Shown here: positions 23,519 through 31,070 of the stretch, piece by piece | Layout: each line of letters begins with the position of its first letter | Position numbering within the stretch: position 1 is the stretch's first letter | Origin: Microcella daejeonensis | Lineage (GTDB): Bacteria > Actinomycetota > Actinomycetes > Actinomycetales > Microbacteriaceae | Length of the DNA stretch: 64,000 bases | Direction: 5' to 3' | NCBI RefSeq assembly: GCF_026625045.1 | Contig: NZ_CP113089.1 | Coordinates: forward strand, 248,001-312,000 | The notes under the pieces: model-generated | What the model saw: the letters and a program-made list of their open reading frames with translations, nothing else | What the model was told of the DNA's origin: nothing | Database searches by the model: none | Made by a program: the position numbers and the translations under genes

Positions 23519-25206
23519 TATTCGTCTTGCCCTTCCGTACCCACGTAGGTGTGAACGCGCTCGATCCCTGTGAAGAATTGCTGCTGCCTGTCGACCACGG
23601 TTCCGCCCCGGACGAGCTCACGATCGGCGGTGAGTGCGTAGGTGCGCGCGTTGTGAGGGGGGCCAGGCTGCCCTCGCTCGTTGAGTGGATCGTCGACGAT
23701 CGTCAGCCAGTTCGGGCGCTGCGGAGGCCCTGCCGCGTCAAGCAACGGCACGACATCGCCGCGGTGCTGGATCGATACGACGGCGACATCATCGGGGATG
23801 TCGAAGTGGTCGATCGGCGCACCAGCGGCGAACACCGCATCGATCGAGAACGGCAGATCCGGGTCAGCCGCCATCTTCGCGGCGAGAATGCCGCCCTGGC
23901 TCCAGCCCGACAGCAGCACCGGGTCGTTCGGGCCAATGCCCGCGTCGCGCATCGCCTGGATGACCGCTCGCTCGTACGGCGCTTGGATGTCCGGCGCGAG
24001 CATGAGCGCGAGGTTCGAGCTCAGATCGTTGAGGGCGCCCTGGTCGCCGGCGGGATCGGGGGCGCCCTCAAAGACGCCGTTGAGAATTTCCCAGTCCTGC
24101 GTGCTGGGCAGCGTGACGCGCCAGGCCCCAGTCGGAACGCCGTTCTCGTCGAGCATCTCAGCGATCTCGACATGGGTCTCACTCGTAAGGCCGTCTTCAT
24201 CGAGGCGACTATTCACCCGGAGCTGCGGGCCGTAGGGCGCACCGGGGTCGTAGCGGGGGTCGTCAGGACCGTACGTCTCGCCGTCATCATCGAGCGGCTC
24301 GAGCACCGGCGCCGGCGAAAGGCGCTCGCGCATGAGGACCAGGGCGATCACGGCGGGGAGCACGGACATCACGACGAGCGCGACCTTCAGCAGCACCGGG
24401 AGGGCGGCGAGCGCGAACGAGCCGATGGCCCCGAGCAGCGCCGCGATATAGGGCGCGAGGAACACGATGAGGGCGACGAGGGCGAGCACGACGATGATCA
24501 CGGCGAGCGCGACCGCGAGCGCCACGGCAATCTTCACCAGGGCTTCGACCACGGCGGTCACCACCTCGGCGATCCACTCGAGGACGGGGCGAGCGAGCGC
24601 GAATACGACGTCGGCGACGGCGGCCGCGCGATCCCTCAGGCGGTCGTCGAACTCGTCCAGGGCATCCCGGATGCGGCGGATCGCCCGCTCGGCGGCGTCG
24701 TCGCGGTCGCCGAGGGCGTTCGACATCGCGGTCCACGCCTGCTCGATGCGGGCCTCGTGGATCTCGATGCGTCCCTGGAGACGGTTCAGCTCGTCCTCCA
24801 GGGCGTCGATGCGGGGATCGTCGTCCTGGAACGGGCGCCGCAGGCTGGAGACCTCATCCTGGATCTCGGTGTACTCGACGCGGAGGCGCCACAGCGTCGC
24901 GCGGGCATCGGCCTCCTCGTCGACCGCGGCCCGCGCGTCGTCCTGCGCGTCGGCGAGCTGCACGGCGTAGACGCTGAGCGCCTCGGCGGTGTCGCCGTAC
25001 CGCGGGTGCAGTCGCCCGAGCGCCTCCGCGAGCTCGTCCGAGTCGTGGACGACCGACTCGATCGCCTGGCCGTGCATCTCGCCGCGAACCAGTCCCTCGA
25101 GCTGCTCGGCGGCCTCGCGGATGGCCTCGGCCACATCAGCGAATGCGCGGGCCTCGTCCTGCACGGCCGACGGGTCGCCCGGCAGCAGCGCGGGCTGCGC
25201 GCTCAC
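23518..25206 (-). CDS. Lipase-like protein with WXG-type helical N-terminus
   Basis: A 562-residue protein. Residues 1-200 are charged, mostly helical and coiled-coil-like, resembling WXG100/LXG-type secretion modules; 200-292 are very hydrophobic (several membrane-spanning or pore-like helices); 300-562 form a hydrophilic alpha/beta-hydrolase domain with G-W-S-Q-G-G at 434-439 (nucleophile Ser436), an Asp in H-R-G-D-V-V-P (484) and a His in P-P-H-N (518) or R-V-H-T (552). There is no Sec signal peptide. GTG 25206 overlaps the EspC-like gene by four bases. A type VII-exported lipase or phospholipase acting on membranes is the best reading; an envelope-maintenance hydrolase is the alternative. 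Confidence 0.72.
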   Translation of the reverse strand: MSAQPALLPGDPSAVQDEARAFADVAEAIREAAEQLEGLVRGEMHGQAIESVVHDSDELAEALGRLHPRYGDTAEALSVYAVQLADAQDDARAAVDEEADARATLWRLRVEYTEIQDEVSSLRRPFQDDDPRIDALEDELNRLQGRIEIHEARIEQAWTAMSNALGDRDDAAERAIRRIRDALDEFDDRLRDRAAAVADVVFALARPVLEWIAEVVTAVVEALVKIAVALAVALAVIIVVLALVALIVFLAPYIAALLGAIGSFALAALPVLLKVALVVMSVLPAVIALVLMRERLSPAPVLEPLDDDGETYGPDDPRYDPGAPYGPQLRVNSRLDEDGLTSETHVEIAEMLDENGVPTGAWRVTLPSTQDWEILNGVFEGAPDPAGDQGALNDLSSNLALMLAPDIQAPYERAVIQAMRDAGIGPNDPVLLSGWSQGGILAAKMAADPDLPFSIDAVFAAGAPIDHFDIPDDVAVVSIQHRGDVVPLLDAAGPPQRPNWLTIVDDPLNERGQPGPPHNARTYALTADRELVRGGTVVDRQQQFFTGIERVHTYVGTEGQDE

Positions 25207-25496
25207 CGCGGCACCTCGGAGGTCACGGCCTCGCCCATGCGGGCGTCCAGATCGGCGAAGGTGTCGATGATGGCCTCGAGCCCGTCATGCACGACGGCAA
25301 CCTGGTCGAGGAGGGCGGCGCGGCGCAACCGCCAACCACCGGCGACATCGTCGACCGCGTCGGAGAGCCCGTCATGGCCGCACGCCCCGCCCGCGGTGCG
25401 CCCGGCCTCCGCAGCGGCGTCGAGCGACCGTCGGGCCCCGCCGAGCAGGGCGAGCAGCGCATCCAGCTGCTCGCCGCGCAGATGCACATCGGTCAT
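25203..25496 (-). CDS. EspC/WXG100-like small type VII-type protein
   Basis: A 97-residue, alpha-helical protein with a helix-turn-helix hairpin pattern: L-L-A-L-L-G-G-A-R-R-S-L-D helix, a Gly-rich middle, G-G-W-R-L-R-R near 53-59, then a second long helix ending in D-A-R-M-G-E-A-V. Size and layout fit type VII secretion targets or chaperones of the EspC/DUF2580 kind; a strict W-x-G is absent (G-G-W instead). It is the first gene of the accessory operon and overlaps the lipase-like gene (ATGA/GTGA type, four bases), so it is likely its dimer partner for export. Confidence 0.65.
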   Translation of the reverse strand: MTDVHLRGEQLDALLALLGGARRSLDAAAEAGRTAGGACGHDGLSDAVDDVAGGWRLRRAALLDQVAVVHDGLEAIIDTFADLDARMGEAVTSEVPR

Positions 25497-25557
25497 CGCG
25501 AGGGTCCCCGTTCTCGATCAGTCGTCACATTCTGCCCGCGCGCCGGTCTCCGAGTCG

Positions 25558-25575
25558 ATGGGGAGCACTCCCCAT
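25558..25575. promoter_or_regulatory. Palindrome upstream of the accessory operon
   Basis: ATGGGGAG-CA-CTCCCCAT is an inverted repeat with perfect 8-base arms in the 96-base gap between the FHA gene and the EspC-like gene. It could be an operator for the operon or a short terminator for the FHA gene. A weak -10-like AGAAT lies about 25-30 bases further downstream on the minus strand. Confidence 0.4.
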
Positions 25576-25592
25576 CCCCTCAGCCGACCCGC

Positions 25593-26342
25593 TCACTGCT
25601 CGGCGAGCTCGACCTCGAGTTCGAGGAGCCCGAGGCCCACGCGATCGCCCGCGGTGACGGAGGCGCCGGCACCCGGAGCGAGCTCGTCGCGGACTCCCCC
25701 GCGGGTCACGCTCACGCCGTTGGTCGAGTGGAGGTCGCGCACCTCGACGCCCTCGGCGGTCGCGACGAGGAGCGCGTGCGTCTTCGACACCGACTTCGCC
25801 GGATCCAGCACGGCGATGGGGCGGGCCCCCGGATGCGAGGGCGGAGCCACGGGGTCGCGGCCCAGCACCAGAGCGGATCCGACGGGGCAGCGGCTGCCGT
25901 CCGGCAGCACGAGAGCGAGAGAGCGCACGACCGTCGACTCGGCGGTCACCGGAGCGGGGGCCGGAGCCGAGACCGGGACGGGAGCAGGAGCAGGAGCAGG
26001 AGCGGGAGCAGGAGCAGGAGCAGGAGCCGCGGCCGGCACGGGGGCGGCTACCGGCGCTACCGGGGGCACGGGGGTGGGGGCTGCCGGCGCCGACGGCGGC
26101 TCGGGCGGCGGCCCGGGCGCGGACGGCGGCTCGGCAGGCGCGGGTGCCGGCTCGACCGGAGCGGCGGCGGGCGGCGGGGCGGGCGGGCTCGGCGGCCGCA
26201 CGGGCACGCGGTGCGTCGCCGACTCGACGGGGGCGTTGATCGGCACGATCGGCCGCGGCGCATCGGGCGAGGGCTGCGCGGGAACCTCGACCTTGGGCGT
26301 GCCCGGCGGGGGCGGCGGGATGAAGAAGCGGTCGTCGGACAT
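25593..26342 (-). CDS. Pro/Ala-rich FHA-domain protein
   Basis: A 249-residue cytoplasmic protein. Residues 1-140 are a Pro/Ala spacer, including an (AP)n run at about 105-125; the C-terminal 110 residues are an FHA domain with G-R-D-P, S-V-S-K-T-H and H-S-T-N-G-V, the phosphothreonine-binding set. ATG 26342 is used. It is probably read by the Ser/Thr kinase of this cluster. It lies four bases downstream of the transglutaminase-like gene. Confidence 0.85.
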   Translation of the reverse strand: MSDDRFFIPPPPPGTPKVEVPAQPSPDAPRPIVPINAPVESATHRVPVRPPSPPAPPPAAAPVEPAPAPAEPPSAPGPPPEPPSAPAAPTPVPPVAPVAAPVPAAAPAPAPAPAPAPAPAPVPVSAPAPAPVTAESTVVRSLALVLPDGSRCPVGSALVLGRDPVAPPSHPGARPIAVLDPAKSVSKTHALLVATAEGVEVRDLHSTNGVSVTRGGVRDELAPGAGASVTAGDRVGLGLLELEVELAEQ

Positions 26343-26346
26343 GGGC

Positions 26347-28713
26347 TCAGCCTCTCGCACCGCGTCGGGTCACGCGGAACCTCGCGAGCTGCCGCTGCCA
26401 CGGCGTGAGCGTCGCGGCGAGGGCGGCGACGCCGTCATCGACCCGGCTCCAGCGGTCGTCGACGCGCTCGGGCTCGATCGGACGGCCGCCGAACACGTCG
26501 CCGTCGACCTCGCGCGCGAGCGTCGCGACGCCCCCGGCGGCGGACTCCTCCGCGCCCCGCGCCGCGAGGGCTGCGGCGGCGGCCTCACCCTCGGTGCGGC
26601 GCGTGCCACCGTCGGGCACGGGCACGCCGTGCTCGGCGAAGCGGTCGGTGAGCTCCTGCCACGCGCCCGCGACGGCGCGATCGGGCTCGGCGCGGCGTCG
26701 TGCAGCCCGACGGCGGGCGCGCAGCGCCGCCGCGATCCCGAGCGGGATGCTGTATAGCAGCAGCAGGGCCAGCAGCGCCCCGCCGATGCCGATGAGCCAG
26801 CCCGGGATGACGAAGCCCTGCTCCTCGTCGTCCGGGTCCGATTCCTCGAGCTCGACGGCGGTGAGAAGATCCTCCTCGTCCGTCTCGAGGCGCGGAGGCT
26901 GCCGCACCTGCGGCTGCGGCTCGCTCTGCGGCAGCGGCACCTGATCCTGCGGGATGTCGGTCTCGTCGGGGGTGGGGAAGAAGGGGATCCAGCCGACGCC
27001 CTCGAAGGGCACCTCGACCCAGGCCGTGACGTCGGAGCCGAGCACGGCCACCTCGTCGGCGCCCTCGGGCACTTCGGGGGCGAAGCCCATCACCACGCGC
27101 GCCGGGTAGCCGAGGTGGCGAGCCATGAGCGCGAAGGCCGCCGCGAACTGCTCCTCGTCGCCGATGAGGGGGGTTCGCGTGAACAGCTCGACCATGCGGT
27201 CGGCGCCGTGGCCCGCCCGCGAGGGCGCCGCGTCGGTCGGCAGGCCGTTGCTGTAGAAGCCCTCGGAGCTCAGCCGCTGCTCGATCGTGCGCAGCTGCGC
27301 GATCGCGCTCGTCTCCTGCCCGGCGAGCTCGACGGCGCGCGAGGTGAGCACGTCGGGCACGTCGTCGACGGGCGGCAGCGCCACCTGCGCGGTCGGCACC
27401 TCGGCGAGTGCCGCGTCCTCCGGGATGCTCTGCTCGGCGCCGGTGACGCGGTACCGCGCACCGCGCTCCAGACCCGAGGAGAGGATCGCCGAGCCTGTCG
27501 TCGGGTTGTACCGCAGATCGTCGGCGCGGGCCGCGGTGCCCTCGTCGAGCAGGTCGAGCTCGCTCGTGTAGCCCAGCTCGGGCATCCACACGTCGTCGTA
27601 GGCCCCGATCGAGATCGTGAGCGTGGATGCCGAGCCCGTCTCGGCGAGCGGCGGCTCGGGCAGGTCGGTGCCGACGAGCTGGAAGGTGCCGGAGCCCTCC
27701 TCGGCCACGGCGCGACCGGCGACGTTCCAGAGCTGGCCGTCGTAGGAGTCCATGGCGGCGAGCCGCAGCCGTTGGCCGGGCTGCAGGCCCTGCACGCGGA
27801 AGAGCTCCTCCTCGGCCAGGGTGCCGGTGTACTGCCGGAAGCCCGCGAGCGGGCTCGGGTACTCGACGGGATCGAACGGCGGCTCGATCTCCTCGCGCAG
27901 CACGAAGCGCTCGGCCGGCGCCGGGGCGAGCACCGCGCCCGCGATGATGCCGATGACGACTCCACCCGCGACGACGGCCGCCGCTCCGCCGAGCCGACGA
28001 CGGCGGTAGGCGGGGTGCGGCGAATCGAGCACGCCCTCGGCGCGGGCGCGGCGCCAGCCCACCCAGACGAGGCAGATGACGGCGAAGGTGATGCCGCGGA
28101 TGGCCGCGTAGTACGGCTCGTCGGTGCCGAGCAGGATGCCCGCGACGTAGAGCAGCGTCGGCATCAGCACGACGACCGTGGCGCGCAGCACCGAGCGGCG
28201 CCGCGGCAGCCAGCGCAGCACGAGCAGTCCGGCGATGAGCACGACGGCCCACGCGGCGAAGTACGGCAGAGCGGCGATGTAGTACGGCGCCTGCACCGGG
28301 GTCGCGAGGGTCAGCACGTCGTTCCAGCCGAAGACCGCGCCGATCGCGAGGCCCGCGAGCGAGGAGGCGCTCGGCAGCACGCCGAGGATCGCGAGCTCGG
28401 GCATCGTGATGGGGGTGCCGAGCAGGAAGTACACCAGCACCCCGAGCAGCACCGCCGGGAGGGCGGCGAGGCGCAGCGCGGCGGCCGCGGCGGCGCCGAG
28501 CGCTCCCGCGGCCACGCCGCCGAGCCCGACGAGCAGGAAGTTCTCGTCCCCGTACGCCGTCTCGAAGCCGAGCACGGCGATGATCGACAGGGCGACGACG
28601 ACGCCGAGGTCGGTGAGCGCGCCGCGGGTGAAGACCGGGTCGACGACGGCGGGAGCGGCGGAGCGGCGACCGGACGCGGGCGCCGGAGCATCGGGCGTCA
28701 GGGTCGCGCTCAC
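26347..28713 (-). CDS. TgpA-like membrane protein with dead transglutaminase domain
   Basis: A 788-residue protein: about seven membrane helices in residues 30-265, an extracellular region, a transglutaminase-like fold at about 460-590, an acidic linker, one more helix at about 637-665 and a cytoplasmic tail. In active relatives the motifs are G-D-C-E-Q-F, H-A-W-E/V and F-D-P-T-P. Here they read G-D-E-E-Q-F (Glu520), T-A-W-V (Thr563) and F-F-P-T-P (Phe579), so Cys, His and Asp of the triad are all replaced and no cross-linking is expected. It overlaps the DUF58 gene by four bases, as in other MoxR-DUF58-TgpA sets. Confidence 0.87.
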   Translation of the reverse strand: MSATLTPDAPAPASGRRSAAPAVVDPVFTRGALTDLGVVVALSIIAVLGFETAYGDENFLLVGLGGVAAGALGAAAAAALRLAALPAVLLGVLVYFLLGTPITMPELAILGVLPSASSLAGLAIGAVFGWNDVLTLATPVQAPYYIAALPYFAAWAVVLIAGLLVLRWLPRRRSVLRATVVVLMPTLLYVAGILLGTDEPYYAAIRGITFAVICLVWVGWRRARAEGVLDSPHPAYRRRRLGGAAAVVAGGVVIGIIAGAVLAPAPAERFVLREEIEPPFDPVEYPSPLAGFRQYTGTLAEEELFRVQGLQPGQRLRLAAMDSYDGQLWNVAGRAVAEEGSGTFQLVGTDLPEPPLAETGSASTLTISIGAYDDVWMPELGYTSELDLLDEGTAARADDLRYNPTTGSAILSSGLERGARYRVTGAEQSIPEDAALAEVPTAQVALPPVDDVPDVLTSRAVELAGQETSAIAQLRTIEQRLSSEGFYSNGLPTDAAPSRAGHGADRMVELFTRTPLIGDEEQFAAAFALMARHLGYPARVVMGFAPEVPEGADEVAVLGSDVTAWVEVPFEGVGWIPFFPTPDETDIPQDQVPLPQSEPQPQVRQPPRLETDEEDLLTAVELEESDPDDEEQGFVIPGWLIGIGGALLALLLLYSIPLGIAAALRARRRAARRRAEPDRAVAGAWQELTDRFAEHGVPVPDGGTRRTEGEAAAAALAARGAEESAAGGVATLAREVDGDVFGGRPIEPERVDDRWSRVDDGVAALAATLTPWQRQLARFRVTRRGARG

Positions 28714-30056
28714 GGCTTCACCGCCCGGATGATGCCGCGCAGGTCGCTGAGCGAGCCGATGGTCGCCACGACGGTCTGCCCGATGCGCGAGAGGCCGGGG
28801 TTCGCGCCCTGCTCCACCCGCATGACGATCGACTGCGTGTCGCCGCGGAAGAGGCTCGTCACCGAGCGCGCCTCCTCGATCGTCGTCTGCGAGCCGATCA
28901 CGAGCACCATGACGCTCGGGGCCGGGGTGCGACGGGTGATGTCGCGCACGACGGCGCGCAGCGGGCGCTGCTGCAGCGGCTGCAGCTCGATGCGGCTCGT
29001 GTCGTCGAGCAGGGTCGTCGGGGTGGCCGTGCGGAGCATCCCGGATTCGGTGACGACGGTGAGTCGGGTCGCATCGCGCACGACCTGCACCCCGAGGGAC
29101 GCCATGACCGAGACGCCGAGCTCGAACTCGTCGTCATCGGCCCACGACCGCCCCTGGATGCTCTGCACGAGCAGCAGCTCGCTGCGACGCGTCTCGTTGA
29201 ACTGCCGCACCATGAGCTGCCCGGTGCGGGCCGAGGTGCGCCAGTGCACGTTGCGCAGCGGATCGCCGGGCTCGTAGGCGCGCAGGGCGTGGAAGGCGAT
29301 GTCGTTGGAGGTGATGACGGGCGTGATCTCGCCCTCGAGGTCGCGCACGAGGCCCGCGGCGGAGGACTGCAGGCGGCTGATGAGGGGGTGCACGAAGAGC
29401 TCGACCGGGTCCGTCCAGCGCACGGTGCGGCGCAGGATGCCGAGCTGGTCGCCGCGGACGGTGAGCGCGGGGCCGGCGACGATGACGGCGCGACGGTGGG
29501 TGGGCACGGCGAACAGCTCGTCGTGCTCGGCCTCGGGGGCGAGAGAGGGGATGGTGAACTCGGCGAGTCCGGCACCGACGGGAAGCTCCATGCGCGAGGG
29601 GAGCGAGCGGCGGGCGGCGCTGTTGGCGACGACGAGACGGCCGTAGGCGCGATCGCCGACGGTGACGCGCGGCGGCTCGAGCTCGAGCGCGACCCGGTAC
29701 TCGGCCCGACCGATGAGGAAGACGGCCGAGATCGCGAGCGCCCCGAGCAGCGTCAGCGAGAGGTAGGTCAGCTCGGGCCAGCCGAGCAGGGCGCCGGCGA
29801 TGCCCGAGGCGAGGGCCCCGACGATGACGAACCAGCCGACCGCGCCCACGACGCCGAGCACGGGCCCGACGGCCGCGGCGACCGGGCGGGCCACCGGGGC
29901 GGCGGCACGGCCGGCACGGGCGACGACGGGCTGGACCCGGGCGAGCGCCGCGCGACCGCGCACGGCCGCGCCGCCGCGGGCGCCCGCGAGCGCGCGCCCG
30001 GCCACGGCGCCGGAGCGCTGCAGTCGGGTCGCCGCGCCGCTGAGGAGGGTCGTCAT
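28710..30056 (-). CDS. DUF58 domain protein (vWA-like)
   Basis: A 448-residue protein. The first 60 residues are Arg/Ala-rich, two membrane helices follow at about 65-115, then a large domain with the DUF58 signature Y-E-P-G-D-P-L-R-N-V-H-W-R-T-S-A-R-T-G near 270-288. DUF58 proteins act with MoxR AAA+ ATPases, which here lie directly upstream with a four-base overlap. The partner's role in envelope protein assembly is inferred from the family. Confidence 0.93.
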   Translation of the reverse strand: MTTLLSGAATRLQRSGAVAGRALAGARGGAAVRGRAALARVQPVVARAGRAAAPVARPVAAAVGPVLGVVGAVGWFVIVGALASGIAGALLGWPELTYLSLTLLGALAISAVFLIGRAEYRVALELEPPRVTVGDRAYGRLVVANSAARRSLPSRMELPVGAGLAEFTIPSLAPEAEHDELFAVPTHRRAVIVAGPALTVRGDQLGILRRTVRWTDPVELFVHPLISRLQSSAAGLVRDLEGEITPVITSNDIAFHALRAYEPGDPLRNVHWRTSARTGQLMVRQFNETRRSELLLVQSIQGRSWADDDEFELGVSVMASLGVQVVRDATRLTVVTESGMLRTATPTTLLDDTSRIELQPLQQRPLRAVVRDITRRTPAPSVMVLVIGSQTTIEEARSVTSLFRGDTQSIVMRVEQGANPGLSRIGQTVVATIGSLSDLRGIIRAVKP

Positions 30057-31021
30057 GCCGCGCGGTGCACCGGCGGGGTGATCGAGACGAGCACGCGATC
30101 GACGATCTGCTCGGCCGTGGTGCCCGCGAACTCGGCCTCGGGGTCGACCATGATGCGGTGCGCGAGCACGGGTACGGCGAGATCGCGCACGTCGTCGGGC
30201 AGCACGTAGGTGCGGCCCTGCGAGATGGCCCAGGTCTTCACGACGCGGGCGAGCGCGAGGGCGCCGCGCATGCTGACGCCGAGCGCGACGTCCTTGTCGT
30301 GCCGGGTGGCGGTGACGACGTCGTTGAGGTACTCGATGACCGCCTGGTCGACGAACACCTCGCTCGCGAGGGCCGCCATCGTGAGCACCGTCTCGGCGTT
30401 GACGATCGGGCTGACGGCGGATGCCCGCGAGCGGTTCGACGAATCGAGCAGCAGCGCCACCGAGGAGTCGCGATCGGGGTAGCCGAGGGAGGTCTTGATG
30501 AGGAAGCGGTCGAGCTGGGCCTCGGGGAGAGAGTACGTGCCCGCCTGCTCGACGGGGTTCTGCGTGGCGATCACCATGAACGGCGCGCCGACCTCGTGGC
30601 TCACGCCGTCGACCGTGACGCGGCCCTCCTCCATGACCTCGAGAAGCGCCGACTGGGTCTTCGGGCTCGCGCGGTTGATCTCGTCGGCGAGCACGACCGA
30701 GGCGAAGATCGGCCCGCGGTGGAACTCGAACACGCCCTTGCCCTGGTCGTAGATCGTGACGCCCGTGACGTCGGAGGGCAGCAGGTCGGGGGTGAACTGG
30801 ATGCGCGAGTTCGAGCCGTGCAGCGTGTTGGCGAGCGCCTTCGCGAGCACGGTCTTGCCGGTGCCCGGGAAGTCCTCGAGCAGCACGTGGCCGTTCGAGA
30901 GCATGGCGGCGACGACGAGGCGGATCACGTGATCCTTGCCGAGGATCGCCTGGTCGACGCTCGAGGCGAGCTTCGTGAAGGCGTCGGCGAACCAGTCGGC
31001 CTGCTCCTGGGTGACGGTCAT
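30053..31021 (-). CDS. MoxR-family AAA+ ATPase
   Basis: A 322-residue cytoplasmic ATPase, chaperone-like. Walker A D-F-P-G-T-G-K-T near 55-62, Walker B V-V-L-A-D-E-I-N-R-A-S-P near 112-123, sensor 1 I-A-T-Q-N-P-V near 153, and the S-L-P-E-A-Q-L-D-R-F arginine-finger region. ATG 31021, GGAG-type site upstream. It forms one unit with DUF58 and TgpA-like genes and follows the giant Ig/Fn3 gene by 49 bases, so it may help to fold or export that protein. Confidence 0.96.
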   Translation of the reverse strand: MTVTQEQADWFADAFTKLASSVDQAILGKDHVIRLVVAAMLSNGHVLLEDFPGTGKTVLAKALANTLHGSNSRIQFTPDLLPSDVTGVTIYDQGKGVFEFHRGPIFASVVLADEINRASPKTQSALLEVMEEGRVTVDGVSHEVGAPFMVIATQNPVEQAGTYSLPEAQLDRFLIKTSLGYPDRDSSVALLLDSSNRSRASAVSPIVNAETVLTMAALASEVFVDQAVIEYLNDVVTATRHDKDVALGVSMRGALALARVVKTWAISQGRTYVLPDDVRDLAVPVLAHRIMVDPEAEFAGTTAEQIVDRVLVSITPPVHRAA

Positions 31022-31070
31022 GGGTGCTCCTTGCGGGGTGATGAGGGTCGGGTTCGGGGGTCGCCCGGGG

